Origin: a bacterium
GTDB taxonomy: Bacteria; Patescibacteriota; Patescibacteriia; UBA2169
Length of the DNA: 33,123 nt
Reading direction: 5' to 3'
NCBI GenBank assembly: GCA_002687895.1
Contig: NZBL01000009.1
Coordinates: 1 to 33,123 of the forward strand
Shown: positions 8,180 through 16,704 of the stretch, one piece after another
Layout of the letters: each line of letters begins with the position of its first letter
Position numbering within the stretch: the first letter of the stretch is position 1
Made by a program: the position numbers and the translations under genes
Notes under the pieces: generated by a model
Database searches by the model: none
Told to the model about the DNA's origin: nothing
Seen by the model: only the letters and a program-made list of their open reading frames with translations

Positions 8180-9362
8180 ATGCCAAGCAAAAATATTCCA
8201 AAAACACATTTATTTTCTGATGAAGATTTGCATCTATATGAAATACAGAACATCTTCACTGCATGTGCGCTGTGGTTAGAAGAGGGAATAGATAATCAAA
8301 TTGCCACATATGATTTGGTGGTGCGTGATATGCCTCCACATCGTAACTTTTTATTGCTCGGAGGTATTGAGGAGGTGATCAAAGGAATTCAGAAATAGGG
8401 GTATTCAAAAGCAGAGGTTGATTATATCAATAAAAACAAGCTGGCAACTCCGAAACTAATTAAATATTTGCGCAGCTTCAAATTCACTGGTGATGTTTAT
8501 GCAATGCCAGAGGGAACTGTGTTTTTCCCAGGTGAGCCAGTGGTTCGTATTACTGCTCCTATTTGCGAAGGCAATTTACTTTCTAACTTTTTAATGATAA
8601 CAGTGTTTGGCAATACTAATTATCTTTCTAAAATGATCCGTGGCAAGCTCGCTGCCGGCGCTAAGCGGTTTATTGCGGCAGGTAGATACATATGATTTTA
8701 AGCAAGGTATTGCAAATCTCATTACAGTCGCAAAAGAACTCAAATAAAAAAGAGAACATATTGCGTCAACTAACATTGATAGCGGGGATTTGCATAAGCG
8801 TTTTGTGTACGCGCGTCGTGAGTTTGATAAAGCAGGATTCCCAGAAATCCAGATTTTGCTTGCAAGTAATTTAGATGAGTACAAGATTACAGAACTTGAG
8901 CGTAAAAAAACACCAGCTGATGTGTATCTTAGCGCAACTGAGGTTTTAACTATTTCTGATTCACCTAAGATTGAAATTGTGTATAAAATTTCTGAACTGC
9001 AGAGTGGTAGAAAAATTCGTGCTTTGGCAAAACTTACAAAGGGTAAAGAAAGCTATCCAGGCCGTAAGCAAATATTTAGGTCATATAATAAAAATGGTAA
9101 CATGATTGGTGATGTGGTTGGTCTTGAAAAAGAAAATATTGGCAAGCCACTTTTGGTGCCCATGATTCGCAAAGGTAAGTTGGTGTATGATTTACCATCT
9201 CTAGATAATATGCGTGAATATGTTAAAGCACAAGTTTCTAAATTACCAAAGAAATATTTAAGTATTGAAAAAGAATATCCATATCCAGTCAAAGTAAGTA
9301 AAAAAGTTCAAATTTTGTTTAATCAAGTTAAAAAAGAACATACAAATATTCTTAAGCCATAA
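8180..9362 (+). pseudogene. pncB: Nicotinate phosphoribosyltransferase remnant (stops plus internal deletion)
   Basis: PncB makes nicotinate mononucleotide from nicotinate in NAD salvage. The most likely original start is the ATG at 8180. Recognisable PncB segments are TYDLVVRDMPPHRNFLLLGG, RSFKFTGDVYAMPEGTVFF and, further on, NIDSGDLHKRF, NLDEYKI, PGRKQIFR, LLVPMIRKGKLVYDLPSL and EYPYPVKVSKK. Three lesions break it: an in-frame TAG at 8396-8398 (GIQK-stop-GYSKAE); a join near 8681 where residues around RGKLAAGAKRFIAAG run straight into VDTYDFKQG in another frame, losing the ~70-residue middle with the conserved RRxHG region; and a TAA at 8745-8747. The remaining frames stay well conserved, so decay is probably recent. 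The metallo-beta-lactamase gene follows after 3 bp. Confidence 0.88.
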
Positions 9363-9365
9363 ACT

Positions 9366-10010
9366 ATGGAAATTACTAAACTTGGGCATTGTTGCCTTAT
9401 AATTAAAGTTAATGGGCTTCGAATCCTCACTGATCCTGGAATGTGGACTATTCAGGAGCATGCATCAGTCAAAGATATTGATATTATACTCATCACACAC
9501 GACCATCCAGATCATATTCATTTGGAGTCAATCAATACCATTCTTGCGAATAATCCAAATGCAAAAATATATACTAATAGCGGCGTTGGCAAGAGTTTGT
9601 CAGAACAAGGCATTGCTTTTGAAAAGCTTGAGGGGACATCAAAAACAAAAGTAAAAGACATTGAACTTGAGGCATTTGATTGCGATCATGAGATGATTTA
9701 TCCAATAGTTCCATTGCCGCAAAATACTGGATACTGGATTACTGATAAGTTATTTTATCCCGGAGATTCACTTACAAAGCCAGGCAAGTCAGTTGAGTTG
9801 CTTGCATTGCCAGTGGCTGGGCCATGGATGACAATACAGCAAGGTCTGGATTATGCAAAAGAGGTTAAGCCAAAGCAATGTTTTCCAGTCCATGATGGGT
9901 TTGTTTTGGAGGAATCCTTGCAATTATATCATGGTTTGCCACAGAAAGTTCTTGTAGAAGCAGAAATTGAATTTATTCCCCTAAAAGCAGGAGAATCACT
10001 TGATTTTTAG
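9366..10010 (+). CDS. Metallo-beta-lactamase-fold hydrolase (UlaG-like)
   Basis: This is a 214-residue single-domain protein. The metal-binding motif HDHPDH is at residues 45-50, preceded by the strand LRILTDPG (Asp23). Later ligands are likely in DCDHEM, the Asp of YPGDSL, and the His of FPVHDGF near the C-terminus. The pattern of short N-terminal strands MEITKLGHCCLII is typical of the UlaG/YcfA-like branch of the superfamily. The substrate is unknown; lactonase, phosphodiesterase and nucleotidase roles occur in the fold. It lies 3 bp after the decayed pncB gene and was probably co-transcribed with it. A polar or weakened operon might still express it, since its frame is intact. Confidence 0.82.
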   Translation: MEITKLGHCCLIIKVNGLRILTDPGMWTIQEHASVKDIDIILITHDHPDHIHLESINTILANNPNAKIYTNSGVGKSLSEQGIAFEKLEGTSKTKVKDIELEAFDCDHEMIYPIVPLPQNTGYWITDKLFYPGDSLTKPGKSVELLALPVAGPWMTIQQGLDYAKEVKPKQCFPVHDGFVLEESLQLYHGLPQKVLVEAEIEFIPLKAGESLDF

Positions 10011-10091
10011 TTGATTTATTGTACTGGCCAGCTTATTTGGATGGTTGGTTTTGTATTGCAATTTAGCTAAAAAATTGGTACAGTATTGCAT

Positions 10092-11864
10092 ATGTACAGA
10101 ACACATACTTGCGGAGAACTCCGCAAAGAAGACAAAGGAAAAGAAGTGGAATTAGCTGGCTGGGTTGCGTCTAGGCGGGATCATGGAGGCGTTATTTTCA
10201 TAGACTTGCGTGATAGATATGGCATCACGCAAGTTGCTTTTGATCCAAAAAGAAGCAAAAAAGCAATGACCCATGCAAATAAATTGCGTGATGAATATGT
10301 GATTCAAGTAAAAGGGACAGTTACGGACAGGCCGAGTGATATGATAAACAAAAAATTAGATACTGGAGAAATTGAAATTGACGGCCAGGAACTAGTAATC
10401 CTCAATAAATCTAAAACACCTCCATTTGAGCTTGATAAGCCGGAATTTGAGGCAAATGAAAATACTAGGCTCAAGTATCGCTTTATAGATCTTCGCAGGC
10501 CTAAACTACAGCACATGCTTGAGCTTCGCGACAAAATGATCCGCATGATTAGGCAATATTTCCATAGTAAAGATTTCAGGGAAGTTCAAACTCCTGTATT
10601 AGCTAATTCCTCGCCAGAAGGAGCGCGCGACTGGCTGGTGCCGTCTAGATTATATCCGGGAAAGTTTTATGCTCTTCCGCAAGCACCCCAGCAATTCAAA
10701 CAGTTGCTCATGGTTGGCGGAGTTGATAGATATTTCCAAATTGCGCCTTGTTTTAGGGATGAAGATCCTCGTATGGACCGCGCGTTCGGAGAGTTTTATC
10801 AGCTAGACATGGAAATGTCATTTGTTGAGCAAGAAGACATATTTAATATCATGGATCCTTTGATGGTCAAGCTCACAGAGGAATTATCAAGCAAAAAGAT
10901 CATACAAAAGCCTTTTCCTCGCATTGCATGGCACGAAGCAATGGAAAAGTACGGTTCAGACAAGCCAGATTTGCGCTTTGAATTAGAAATTCGTCCAATT
11001 ACCGACATTGTCAAAGACTCTGGATTTAAGGTGTTTGATGAGGCAATCAAAGACAAAGGCGTGGTTCATGCCTTAAAAATTGATAAAGGCGCGAAATTCA
11101 GCCGCAAAGATATTGATGAAATCACAGAAATAGCCAAAGAGCGCGGCTCAAAAGGATTAGCCTATATAGTCGTTGACAAAGAGCCAAAATCTCCTATTAT
11201 TAAGTTTTTTGAAAAAGAAAAAATAGATGAAATAATCAGGTCAACTTATGCGAGCGACGGAGACATCATCTTCTTTGCAGCGGATAAATGGCGTGTTGTT
11301 TGCGAATCCCTTGGGGCAGTTAGAGACGAGTGCGGCCGCCGCTTAGGTTTGAAAGACGACTCAAAGGCTGCGTGGTGTTGGATTACTGATTTTCCTATGT
11401 ATGATTATTCAGAAATAGAAGAAGGCAAAATTGATTTTGCGCATAATCCATTTTCAATGCCGCAGGGAGGTTTTGAAGCTTTAGAAAGCAAAGACCCGCT
11501 TGATATTGTGGCTTATCAATATGATTATGTATTAAATGGATTTGAGCTTACAAGCGGGGCAATCCGAAATCATGAGCCAAAGATCATGTACAAAGCATTT
11601 GAAATTGCCGGGTATGATAGAAAGGAAGTAGATGCTCGGTTCGGGCATATGATTCGGGCGTTTGAATATGGGGCTCCTCCGCATGGAGGAAACGCGCCAG
11701 GAATAGACCGCATGCTTATGGTGCTAATGGATTGCGAATCAATTCGCGATATTTACGCGTTTCCAAAAGATGGAGCTGGCAGGGATGTTATGATGGATGC
11801 TCCAAGCGAAGTACAGGCTAAACAACTTAAAGAGCTTCATATTAAAATAAATAAAGAAGATTAG
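10092..11864 (+). CDS. aspS: Aspartate--tRNA ligase (AspRS), bacterial type
   Basis: This 590-residue class II synthetase charges tRNA-Asp. It has an N-terminal OB-fold anticodon-binding domain (ELAGWVASRRDHGGVIFIDLRDR), motif 1 region, the flipping-loop/QAPQQFKQLLM segment, motif 2 CFRDEDPRMDR and motif 3 GAPPHGGNAPGIDRM. A GAD insertion domain lies between motifs 2 and 3, as in bacterial AspRS. The ATG at 10092 gives the family-typical start MYRTHTCGEL; an upstream TTG in frame adds only two residues and is less likely. It may be the first gene of a run leading to the small winged-helix-like gene, scpA and scpB, since gaps are short or negative. Whether it also charges tRNA-Asn cannot be told here. 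Confidence 0.96.
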   Translation: MYRTHTCGELRKEDKGKEVELAGWVASRRDHGGVIFIDLRDRYGITQVAFDPKRSKKAMTHANKLRDEYVIQVKGTVTDRPSDMINKKLDTGEIEIDGQELVILNKSKTPPFELDKPEFEANENTRLKYRFIDLRRPKLQHMLELRDKMIRMIRQYFHSKDFREVQTPVLANSSPEGARDWLVPSRLYPGKFYALPQAPQQFKQLLMVGGVDRYFQIAPCFRDEDPRMDRAFGEFYQLDMEMSFVEQEDIFNIMDPLMVKLTEELSSKKIIQKPFPRIAWHEAMEKYGSDKPDLRFELEIRPITDIVKDSGFKVFDEAIKDKGVVHALKIDKGAKFSRKDIDEITEIAKERGSKGLAYIVVDKEPKSPIIKFFEKEKIDEIIRSTYASDGDIIFFAADKWRVVCESLGAVRDECGRRLGLKDDSKAAWCWITDFPMYDYSEIEEGKIDFAHNPFSMPQGGFEALESKDPLDIVAYQYDYVLNGFELTSGAIRNHEPKIMYKAFEIAGYDRKEVDARFGHMIRAFEYGAPPHGGNAPGIDRMLMVLMDCESIRDIYAFPKDGAGRDVMMDAPSEVQAKQLKELHIKINKED

Positions 11865-11875
11865 GAGTATGATAT

Positions 11876-12202
11876 ATGATCTCCCAACTCCAACAATTTA
11901 TATTGGAAGAATGTGTGGAGCAAAGGGGAAGCTGTTCTCGCAGTGTGATTGACAAGAATCAAAGGGCAAGCAAATCAAAAGCTCAAAAAGAGCATTTTAA
12001 AAAAATTACAACACAGAGCATTGAGCGCTTAATAGACCGCGGATTGATTGTTGGATATGGAATGAAAACCAAAGAAAAGCTATTTATAACAAAAATCAGG
12101 GTAACTCCTGCTGGCAAGCGCGAGGTTGCGAGAATACGTAAAGCTAAACAGCGCAAGCTTCCCTTAAAGAAATATGTACGAAATAAAAACCCAAAACTTT
12201 GA
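11876..12202 (+). CDS. Small basic protein, possible winged helix
   Basis: This is a 108-residue, strongly basic protein of unknown function. The middle part (TTQSIERLIDRGLIVGYG, about residues 44-61, then strand-like segments KLFITKIRVTPAGKREV) has the helix-turn-helix plus wing pattern of small DNA- or RNA-binding proteins; this is inferred from pattern only. GGAG lies 7-10 nt before the ATG at 11876. It starts 11 bp after aspS and overlaps the start of scpA by 29 nt, so it is probably co-translated with the condensin subunits. That coupling hints at a chromosome-related role but does not prove one. Confidence 0.65.
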   Translation: MISQLQQFILEECVEQRGSCSRSVIDKNQRASKSKAQKEHFKKITTQSIERLIDRGLIVGYGMKTKEKLFITKIRVTPAGKREVARIRKAKQRKLPLKKYVRNKNPKL

Positions 12203-12863
12203 AGGCCCTTTATCGCTTCTTTTACAGCTTATTGAGCAGGAAAAACTAGATATTACAAATGTTTCTTTGGCACAAGTCGCGGACCAGTATTTGGAGCGCA
12301 TAGAGAATTTAGGAGATAAGATGAGTACAGCAGAACTTGCTGATTTTTTAGTTGTAGCCTCAAGACTTTTATTAATTAAATCATACGTACTTTTACCGTC
12401 ATTACGAGATGAAGATGAGCAAGGCGACTCCCTTGAACAGCAATTAAAGATTTACAAAATATATTATGACGCAAGCAAGAATGTACGAAACATGATTGCT
12501 AAAAATCAATTTAGCTTTTCTCGTCAGCCTATTAAGCTCATAGAACAGGAGTTTTCTCCTCCCCAAAAGTTAGGGTCAAACGCGCTTGCTAAACGTTTGT
12601 TGGAGTTGATCGCGGAATTGGAAAAGACATTTACAAAGCTTCCTAAAAAGAAGATGATAAAGATTATTTCAATTACAGAGCGTATTAATCAATTAAAATC
12701 ATTATTAGAATCAGCAGAAAAAGTTGGGTTTAAAGAATTTTTAAAGTCAGCTAAAAATAAATCAGAAGTTGTTGTAAGCTTTTTGGCTTTGCTTGAGTTG
12801 ATTAAGCAGCGACATTTAATCGCAGAACAAGAACAGGGTGAGATTTCAATAATAAAATCATGA
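12174..12863 (+). CDS. scpA: Segregation and condensation protein A (kleisin)
   Basis: ScpA is the kleisin that bridges the SMC dimer heads in bacterial condensin. The 229-residue product has the hallmark N-terminus YEIKTQNFEGPLSLLLQLIE followed by KLDITNVSLAQVADQYL, then the helix ADFLVVASRLLLIKSYVLLP. The C-terminal winged helix ends in VVSFLALLELIKQRHLIAEQ, as in ScpA of other bacteria. Length is near normal (about 240-260). Its start lies inside the preceding small gene and its stop overlaps the scpB start (ATGA-type overlap), so translation of all three is likely coupled. Confidence 0.94.
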   Translation: MYEIKTQNFEGPLSLLLQLIEQEKLDITNVSLAQVADQYLERIENLGDKMSTAELADFLVVASRLLLIKSYVLLPSLRDEDEQGDSLEQQLKIYKIYYDASKNVRNMIAKNQFSFSRQPIKLIEQEFSPPQKLGSNALAKRLLELIAELEKTFTKLPKKKMIKIISITERINQLKSLLESAEKVGFKEFLKSAKNKSEVVVSFLALLELIKQRHLIAEQEQGEISIIKS

Positions 12864-13417
12864 TCATGTCGCTAATATCTAAAATAGAAAGTTTGTTATT
12901 TGTTTCACATCAACCTTTATCATTGGCTCAATTAAAAAAATTGACAGATAACAAGAAGGGTGAGATTGAGGATGCTTTGAGTCAATTGAAAGAAAAGTAT
13001 GAATCCCAAAAAGAATCTGGAATTATGTTCATGATTAGCGGTGATAAATATCAATTAGTTTCACACCCAGAAAATTCAAAACTAGTAAAAGCATTTTTAA
13101 AATCAGATATAACTGGCGAACTTACTGATCCTGCTTTGGAGACTTTGACTATTATTGCGTACCGCGGGCCAATCACAAAGCCAGAGTTAGAGCAAATCAG
13201 AGGAGTTAATTGTGGTTTGATTTTGCGTAATCTGCTCATTCGTGGGTTAATAGAGCGTGATCAAGACAAAAAGCTGGATCTTCCTCGGTATCAAGTTACT
13301 CATGATTTTATAAAGTTCCTTGGACTATCACAAGTTTCAGATTTGCCAGATTATGAAAAACTTTCAAAGCACGAAACATTGGATGAGGTACTACAATCAA
13401 CAGAAGAAGCACAGTAA
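12860..13417 (+). CDS. scpB: Segregation and condensation protein B
   Basis: ScpB dimers bind the central part of ScpA in the condensin complex. The 185-residue protein shows two winged-helix domains: MSLISKIESLLFVSHQPLSLAQLKK at the N-terminus and the conserved DPALETLTIIAYRGPITKPELEQIRGV stretch in the second domain (about residues 89-115), typical of ScpB. ATGATCATG gives two possible starts two codons apart; the second (12866) gives MSLISKIE, the more usual beginning, but the first overlaps the scpA stop. The D,D-carboxypeptidase gene follows after 8 bp. Confidence 0.94.
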   Translation: MIMSLISKIESLLFVSHQPLSLAQLKKLTDNKKGEIEDALSQLKEKYESQKESGIMFMISGDKYQLVSHPENSKLVKAFLKSDITGELTDPALETLTIIAYRGPITKPELEQIRGVNCGLILRNLLIRGLIERDQDKKLDLPRYQVTHDFIKFLGLSQVSDLPDYEKLSKHETLDEVLQSTEEAQ

Positions 13418-13425
13418 TCAGGAAT

Positions 13426-14340
13426 ATGCATTTGTTCTCTATATTATTATCAATTATAAGCTTAGCTGTTCCAACATTGCCTATTATTGAGCATGAGCCA
13501 TATATTTCTAATAGTAAGATTCGCGCGGACCGAGTATTCTCGATTACAGAGGATGTCAATGTTCCAGAAAAAATTGATTCTGCGTCATTAGGGCCTCGCT
13601 TAAGCGCTGGGAGTGCTTTGGTTGTGGACGCAGAATCAGGTGCTGTATTGTTTGAAAAAGATGGAAACATTAGCTGGCCTATGGCAAGCATTGTAAAATT
13701 GATGACAGCCTTGGTTTTTCTTGAAGCAGATATAGTTTTGGAAGAAAGAGTAGAGATGACAGAGGAGGATGAGCGTGAAGGAGGGGAAGATTTTATACGT
13801 CCGGGAGAATCCTCGTCACTTCGTGATTATTTAACTGCCAGCTTGCTTGGGAGCGCTAATAATGCGACAATAGTATTATCACGCAGTATTGGAATTAGTA
13901 CGCAGGAATTCGTAAATCGCATGAACCAGAGAGCTAAAGAATTAGGAATGCGTGATACTAAATTTGTTGAACCAAGCGGACTTGATCCAGAAAATACTAG
14001 CACTAGCTATGACATGGTAAGATTGCTTAATGCTATACGTGATAACGAAATAATTGCAGATATTACAGGAACGCATCAAAGTTTTATACGCATATATCCT
14101 TCTGGTTTTAGCAGGCGAGTACTAACCACAAATCATTTATTAGGTTCAATTGTATTTGTTGAATACGGTAAAACTGGCTATTTAGATGAATCATTACATA
14201 ATCTTGCTACATTAGTTTCAACTAATAATGGAAATGAATTATATATTGTAACTCTAGGTTCAGAAACAAATGAAGACCGCGTGCAAGACGCAAAGAATTT
14301 AGCTGTTTGGGCAGAGAGAGTTTATAGATGGAACCTTTAG
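13426..14340 (+). CDS. D-alanyl-D-alanine carboxypeptidase (penicillin-binding protein, DacF-like)
   Basis: This is a 304-residue exported serine peptidase that trims D-Ala from peptidoglycan side chains. An N-terminal hydrophobic segment (residues 2-17, LFSILLSIISLAVPTL) is a signal peptide or anchor. The catalytic triad motifs of the family are visible: SxxK as SIVK in WPMASIVKLMTALVFLE (about residues 89-92), SxN as SAN in LLGSANNATIVLS, and KTG in EYGKTGYLDES (about residues 247-249). The mature domain is compact, without the C-terminal beta domain or amphipathic helix of E. coli PBP5. It implies a crosslinked cell wall. It follows scpB after 8 bp and precedes tpiA across a hairpin element. 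Confidence 0.92.
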   Translation: MHLFSILLSIISLAVPTLPIIEHEPYISNSKIRADRVFSITEDVNVPEKIDSASLGPRLSAGSALVVDAESGAVLFEKDGNISWPMASIVKLMTALVFLEADIVLEERVEMTEEDEREGGEDFIRPGESSSLRDYLTASLLGSANNATIVLSRSIGISTQEFVNRMNQRAKELGMRDTKFVEPSGLDPENTSTSYDMVRLLNAIRDNEIIADITGTHQSFIRIYPSGFSRRVLTTNHLLGSIVFVEYGKTGYLDESLHNLATLVSTNNGNELYIVTLGSETNEDRVQDAKNLAVWAERVYRWNL

Positions 14341-14348
14341 TTGCTAAA

Positions 14349-14438
14349 GGCATTGTCAGGAGTACGAAATTTCTACGTTCCGAAGGGTCGCTGCGCTCCA
14401 TACATTCTCACTTAAAAATTTGTACTCCTGAAAATGCC
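14349..14438. repeat. 90-bp element bounded by a near-perfect 23-bp inverted repeat
   Basis: The left arm 14349-14372 (GGCATT-GT-CAGGAGTAC-G-AAATTT) and the right arm 14416-14438 (AAATTT-GTACTCCTG-AA-AATGCC) are reverse complements apart from one bulge and one mismatch. It fills the gap between the carboxypeptidase and tpiA. Its spacer holds GGGTCGCTGCGCTCC. It may fold in mRNA as a long hairpin, separating or processing the two messages, or be a miniature mobile element. Confidence 0.75.
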
Positions 14439-14453
14439 AAACAAGATAGATTT

Positions 14454-15218
14454 ATGAAAAATCCATTAATCATAGCTAACTGGAAAATGAAGCTTGCTCC
14501 GCAAGAAGCTATTGATTTGGCAAAAAAAGTAAAAAAAGCATCAACAAAGTACAAGGGAGCAGAAGTTGTCTTGTGCCCGTCATTTACAGAACTTGCAGAA
14601 GTGGGAAAGATCATTGATGCAACTGGCTTAAAGCTTGGGGCTCAAGATTGTTTTTGGGAAGAGCAGGGCGCTTTTACTGGTGAAATTTCTCCTAAAATTT
14701 TGCAAGAGTATGGAGTTGAAACAGTTATAATTGGCCATTCAGAGAGGAGAACAAGTCTTTTAGAAACAAGCCAAATGATACACAAAAAAGCTCGGCTTGT
14801 CTTGTCATTAGGTATGAGGCCGGTTGTTTGTGTTGGAGAATCATTTGATGAGCGCCAAGAAGGCTTAAAAGATTCAATTATAATCAGGCAAGTGCATGAT
14901 GCTTTGAACGGAATCTGGCTCAATAAAATGGATTCTTTGGTAGTTGCGTATGAACCTATTTGGGTAATCGGCTCTGGACAAGACTGTGATCCAGAAGAAA
15001 TAGAGCACACGCATCAGGTAATTCGCCAGGCATTGTATGATTTGTTTACAGAACAAGTGGTTGACGAACAAGTAAAAATCATTTATGGTGGTTCTGTTGA
15101 TCCAGAAAATGTTAGCAATTATTTATCCCATGCAACAGTGCATGGTGTTCTTATAGGAACAGCTTCTTGGGACGCAACAACCTTTAGCGCAGTAGTTGCA
15201 GGAGCTATTAAGCCATAA
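14454..15218 (+). CDS. tpiA: Triosephosphate isomerase
   Basis: TpiA interconverts dihydroxyacetone phosphate and glyceraldehyde 3-phosphate. The 254-residue protein starts at the ATG at 14454 with the family-typical MKNPLIIANWKMKLAP (Asn9 and Lys11 being substrate-binding). It has the catalytic histidine in IIGHSERR, the catalytic glutamate in VVAYEPIWVIGSG, the loop-6 region, and the phosphate-binding YGGSV. An upstream in-frame extension exists but would read through the inverted-repeat element and is rejected. No clear ribosome-binding site is visible. The TPR gene starts 3 bp after the stop, so the two are co-transcribed. Confidence 0.96.
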   Translation: MKNPLIIANWKMKLAPQEAIDLAKKVKKASTKYKGAEVVLCPSFTELAEVGKIIDATGLKLGAQDCFWEEQGAFTGEISPKILQEYGVETVIIGHSERRTSLLETSQMIHKKARLVLSLGMRPVVCVGESFDERQEGLKDSIIIRQVHDALNGIWLNKMDSLVVAYEPIWVIGSGQDCDPEEIEHTHQVIRQALYDLFTEQVVDEQVKIIYGGSVDPENVSNYLSHATVHGVLIGTASWDATTFSAVVAGAIKP

Positions 15219-15220
15219 TT

Positions 15221-16102
15221 ATGCTTACTATTATTCCCTTAATTGTAATTATCATATCACTTGGAGCAATATTAGTTATTGCTTCTCGTCATTTAAAAAA
15301 GGTCGCGGCTTTGGATGTTTCAGACATTCCAGAGGAGCGCGATGCTGTGCTTAAAACATCATTGTTGGAGAATCGTTTGCTGCGCAAGTTGGATAAATTG
15401 TTCCGCGCCATCAGCAGCATACTGCATCCAGGAAACAAGCTTGTAGGCGCATGGTTTGAAAAAGGAATGTCGCGCGTTAAAAAGCTTGAAAAAACATACA
15501 GGTTTGCGGGCGGACTTCCGGATTCAAGCAAAAAATCCCAAGGAAAAGCCAAGAATCTGCTTAATGAGGCAGTTATAGCTGTTAAAGAGGGAAATATTCG
15601 CCAAGCAGAATCAAAATATCTTTCCGCAATTAAAGTGGATCCAGAATCATCAGACGCGTATCAAGGACTAGGAGAGGTATATATGGAGATGAAGGAGTGG
15701 GATCAAGCGCGCGAGACATTTGAATATATGATTAAGCACTGGCCGCAGGAGGATGCTGGATTTGCTTTAATGGCTTTAGTTGAAGTTGAGAAAGGAAATT
15801 TAGAAGAGGCAAAAGACCAGTTTTTGCACGCCTTATCAATCAACAATGAGGTGGTTGATTATCATATGGGCTTAAGCGATCTTTATCTGCGCCTGAATGA
15901 TTCAGAAAAAGCTCTTTCCAGCCTTCAAAAGGCGCAAGCTTTGGAGCCTAACAATCCACGCATACTTGATCAATTGTTTAGTGTAAGCATCATTCTAAAG
16001 AACAAGAATCTAGCGGAAGAAGTTTTGATAAAAATCAAAAAATCAAATCCAGATCATGGGAAATTAAAAGAGTTTGAAAAAAAAGTAAAAGCACTTAAAT
16101 AA
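15221..16102 (+). CDS. Membrane-anchored TPR-repeat protein
   Basis: This is a 293-residue protein with one N-terminal membrane helix (residues 2-21, LTIIPLIVIIISLGAILVI) and a basic, probably cytoplasmic, linker. From about residue 105 there are at least four tetratricopeptide repeats: NEAVIAVKEGNIRQAESKYLSAIKVDPES, AYQGLGEVYMEMKEWDQARETFEY, then further copies around KGNLEEAKDQFLHAL and NDSEKALSSLQKAQALEPNN. TPRs form protein-binding scaffolds; the partner is unknown. It follows tpiA directly, and tRNA-Thr comes after. Confidence 0.85.
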   Translation: MLTIIPLIVIIISLGAILVIASRHLKKVAALDVSDIPEERDAVLKTSLLENRLLRKLDKLFRAISSILHPGNKLVGAWFEKGMSRVKKLEKTYRFAGGLPDSSKKSQGKAKNLLNEAVIAVKEGNIRQAESKYLSAIKVDPESSDAYQGLGEVYMEMKEWDQARETFEYMIKHWPQEDAGFALMALVEVEKGNLEEAKDQFLHALSINNEVVDYHMGLSDLYLRLNDSEKALSSLQKAQALEPNNPRILDQLFSVSIILKNKNLAEEVLIKIKKSNPDHGKLKEFEKKVKALK

Positions 16103-16111
16103 TAACGACGC

Positions 16112-16188
16112 GCCGACGTAGCTCAGAAGGTTAGAGCGTTTGCATGGTAAGCAAAAGGTCCGCGGTTCGATTCCGCGCGTCGGCTCCA
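16112..16188 (+). tRNA. tRNA-Thr (anticodon GGT)
   Basis: Acceptor GCCGACG pairs with CGTCGGC, followed by T and encoded CCA. D-arm GCTC/GAGC, anticodon stem TTTGC/GCAAA with loop ATGGTAA, T-arm CGCGG-TTCGATT-CCGCG. All arms are intact. Confidence 0.96.
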
Positions 16189-16235
16189 GTTTGTTGACTT
16201 TTTGAGATAATTATAGTATGGTGCATTTTACATAT

Positions 16236-16322
16236 GGGTCTGTAGCGAAGCGGTCAAACGCGCCTGACTGTAAATCAGGTGGCCTTGTGCCTTCGGGGGT
16301 TCGAATCCCTCCGGGCCCACCA
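16236..16322 (+). tRNA. tRNA-Tyr (anticodon GTA)
   Basis: An 87-nt class II tRNA with a long variable arm. Acceptor GGGTCTG/CGGGCCC with two G-U pairs, anticodon stem CTGA/TCAG with loop CTGTAAA, T-arm GGGGG-TTCGAAT-CCCTC, discriminator A, encoded CCA. Confidence 0.96.
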
Positions 16323-16352
16323 AAAAACGCCCACATTGTGTGAGCGTTTTTT
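16322..16352 (+). terminator. Terminator after tRNA-Tyr
   Basis: AAAAAACGC and GCGTTTTTT flank an inner CACA/TGTG stem, ending in a T-run. It begins at the last base of the tRNA CCA. The A-run also allows use from the opposite strand, for the small minus-strand gene at 16373-16597. Confidence 0.85.
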
Positions 16353-16372
16353 GTTTATTGGAATTTGCTGGG

Positions 16373-16597
16373 CTACTCTTTTTCTACTACAAGTGTTCCA
16401 AAATCATGTGCATCAGTATTTATTTTTTCTAACTTACCATCTACTTGAATTTCCACCAATCCTTGATCAACACCAAGGCCCATACTTTTAATTAATTCTT
16501 GACCCTCTGGTGTGCTGACATCAACACTGTGTAATTTTTCAACATCTTCAGATGTTAAATTAGGGATTTGAGGCTCCATTTCTGGTGTTTCTGGCAT
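16373..16597 (-). CDS. Small acidic protein of unknown function (74 aa)
   Basis: I do not recognise this protein. It is a very acidic 74-residue product (MPETPEMEPQIPNLTSEDVEKL) with no membrane segment or cysteine. A pattern of GLVEIQVDGKLEKIN near the C-terminus suggests a small beta hairpin. The ATG is preceded by an AT-rich stretch with possible -10 sequences but no clear Shine-Dalgarno. Convergent with tRNA-Tyr, it can share the terminator at 16322-16352. Supported as a gene by its clean frame between promoter-like and terminator sequence only. Confidence 0.55.
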   Translation of the reverse strand: MPETPEMEPQIPNLTSEDVEKLHSVDVSTPEGQELIKSMGLGVDQGLVEIQVDGKLEKINTDAHDFGTLVVEKE

Positions 16598-16668
16598 AAG
16601 ATTTATATTAAATGATTATATTTATACATTACTATATATATAGTATATGCAATATGTGTAAAACTTAT

Positions 16669-16696
16669 TTGACAAATCAGCGATTTTTGCTAGTAT
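16669..16696 (+). promoter_or_regulatory. Promoter of the first leader-peptide unit
   Basis: TTGACA (16669-16674), 16-bp spacer, TAGTAT (16691-16696). The leader-peptide ATG is only 8 nt after the -10, so the transcript should begin at or near that ATG. Confidence 0.7.
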
Positions 16697-16704
16697 ATTT
16701 TTAT

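Noticed and set aside
4016-8398. UAG read as an amino acid (in-frame TAG in both purB and pncB)
   Set aside because: Both genes also carry frameshifts, deletions or TAA stops, and intact genes here (for example dnaB, aspS, the M14-like gene and the dacF-like gene) end in TAG. Simple pseudogene decay explains it.
14328-14453. Upstream extension of tpiA starting inside the carboxypeptidase gene
   Set aside because: It would translate through the inverted-repeat element and add 42 residues before the canonical NWKMK start; the ATG at 14454 gives the standard TpiA N-terminus.
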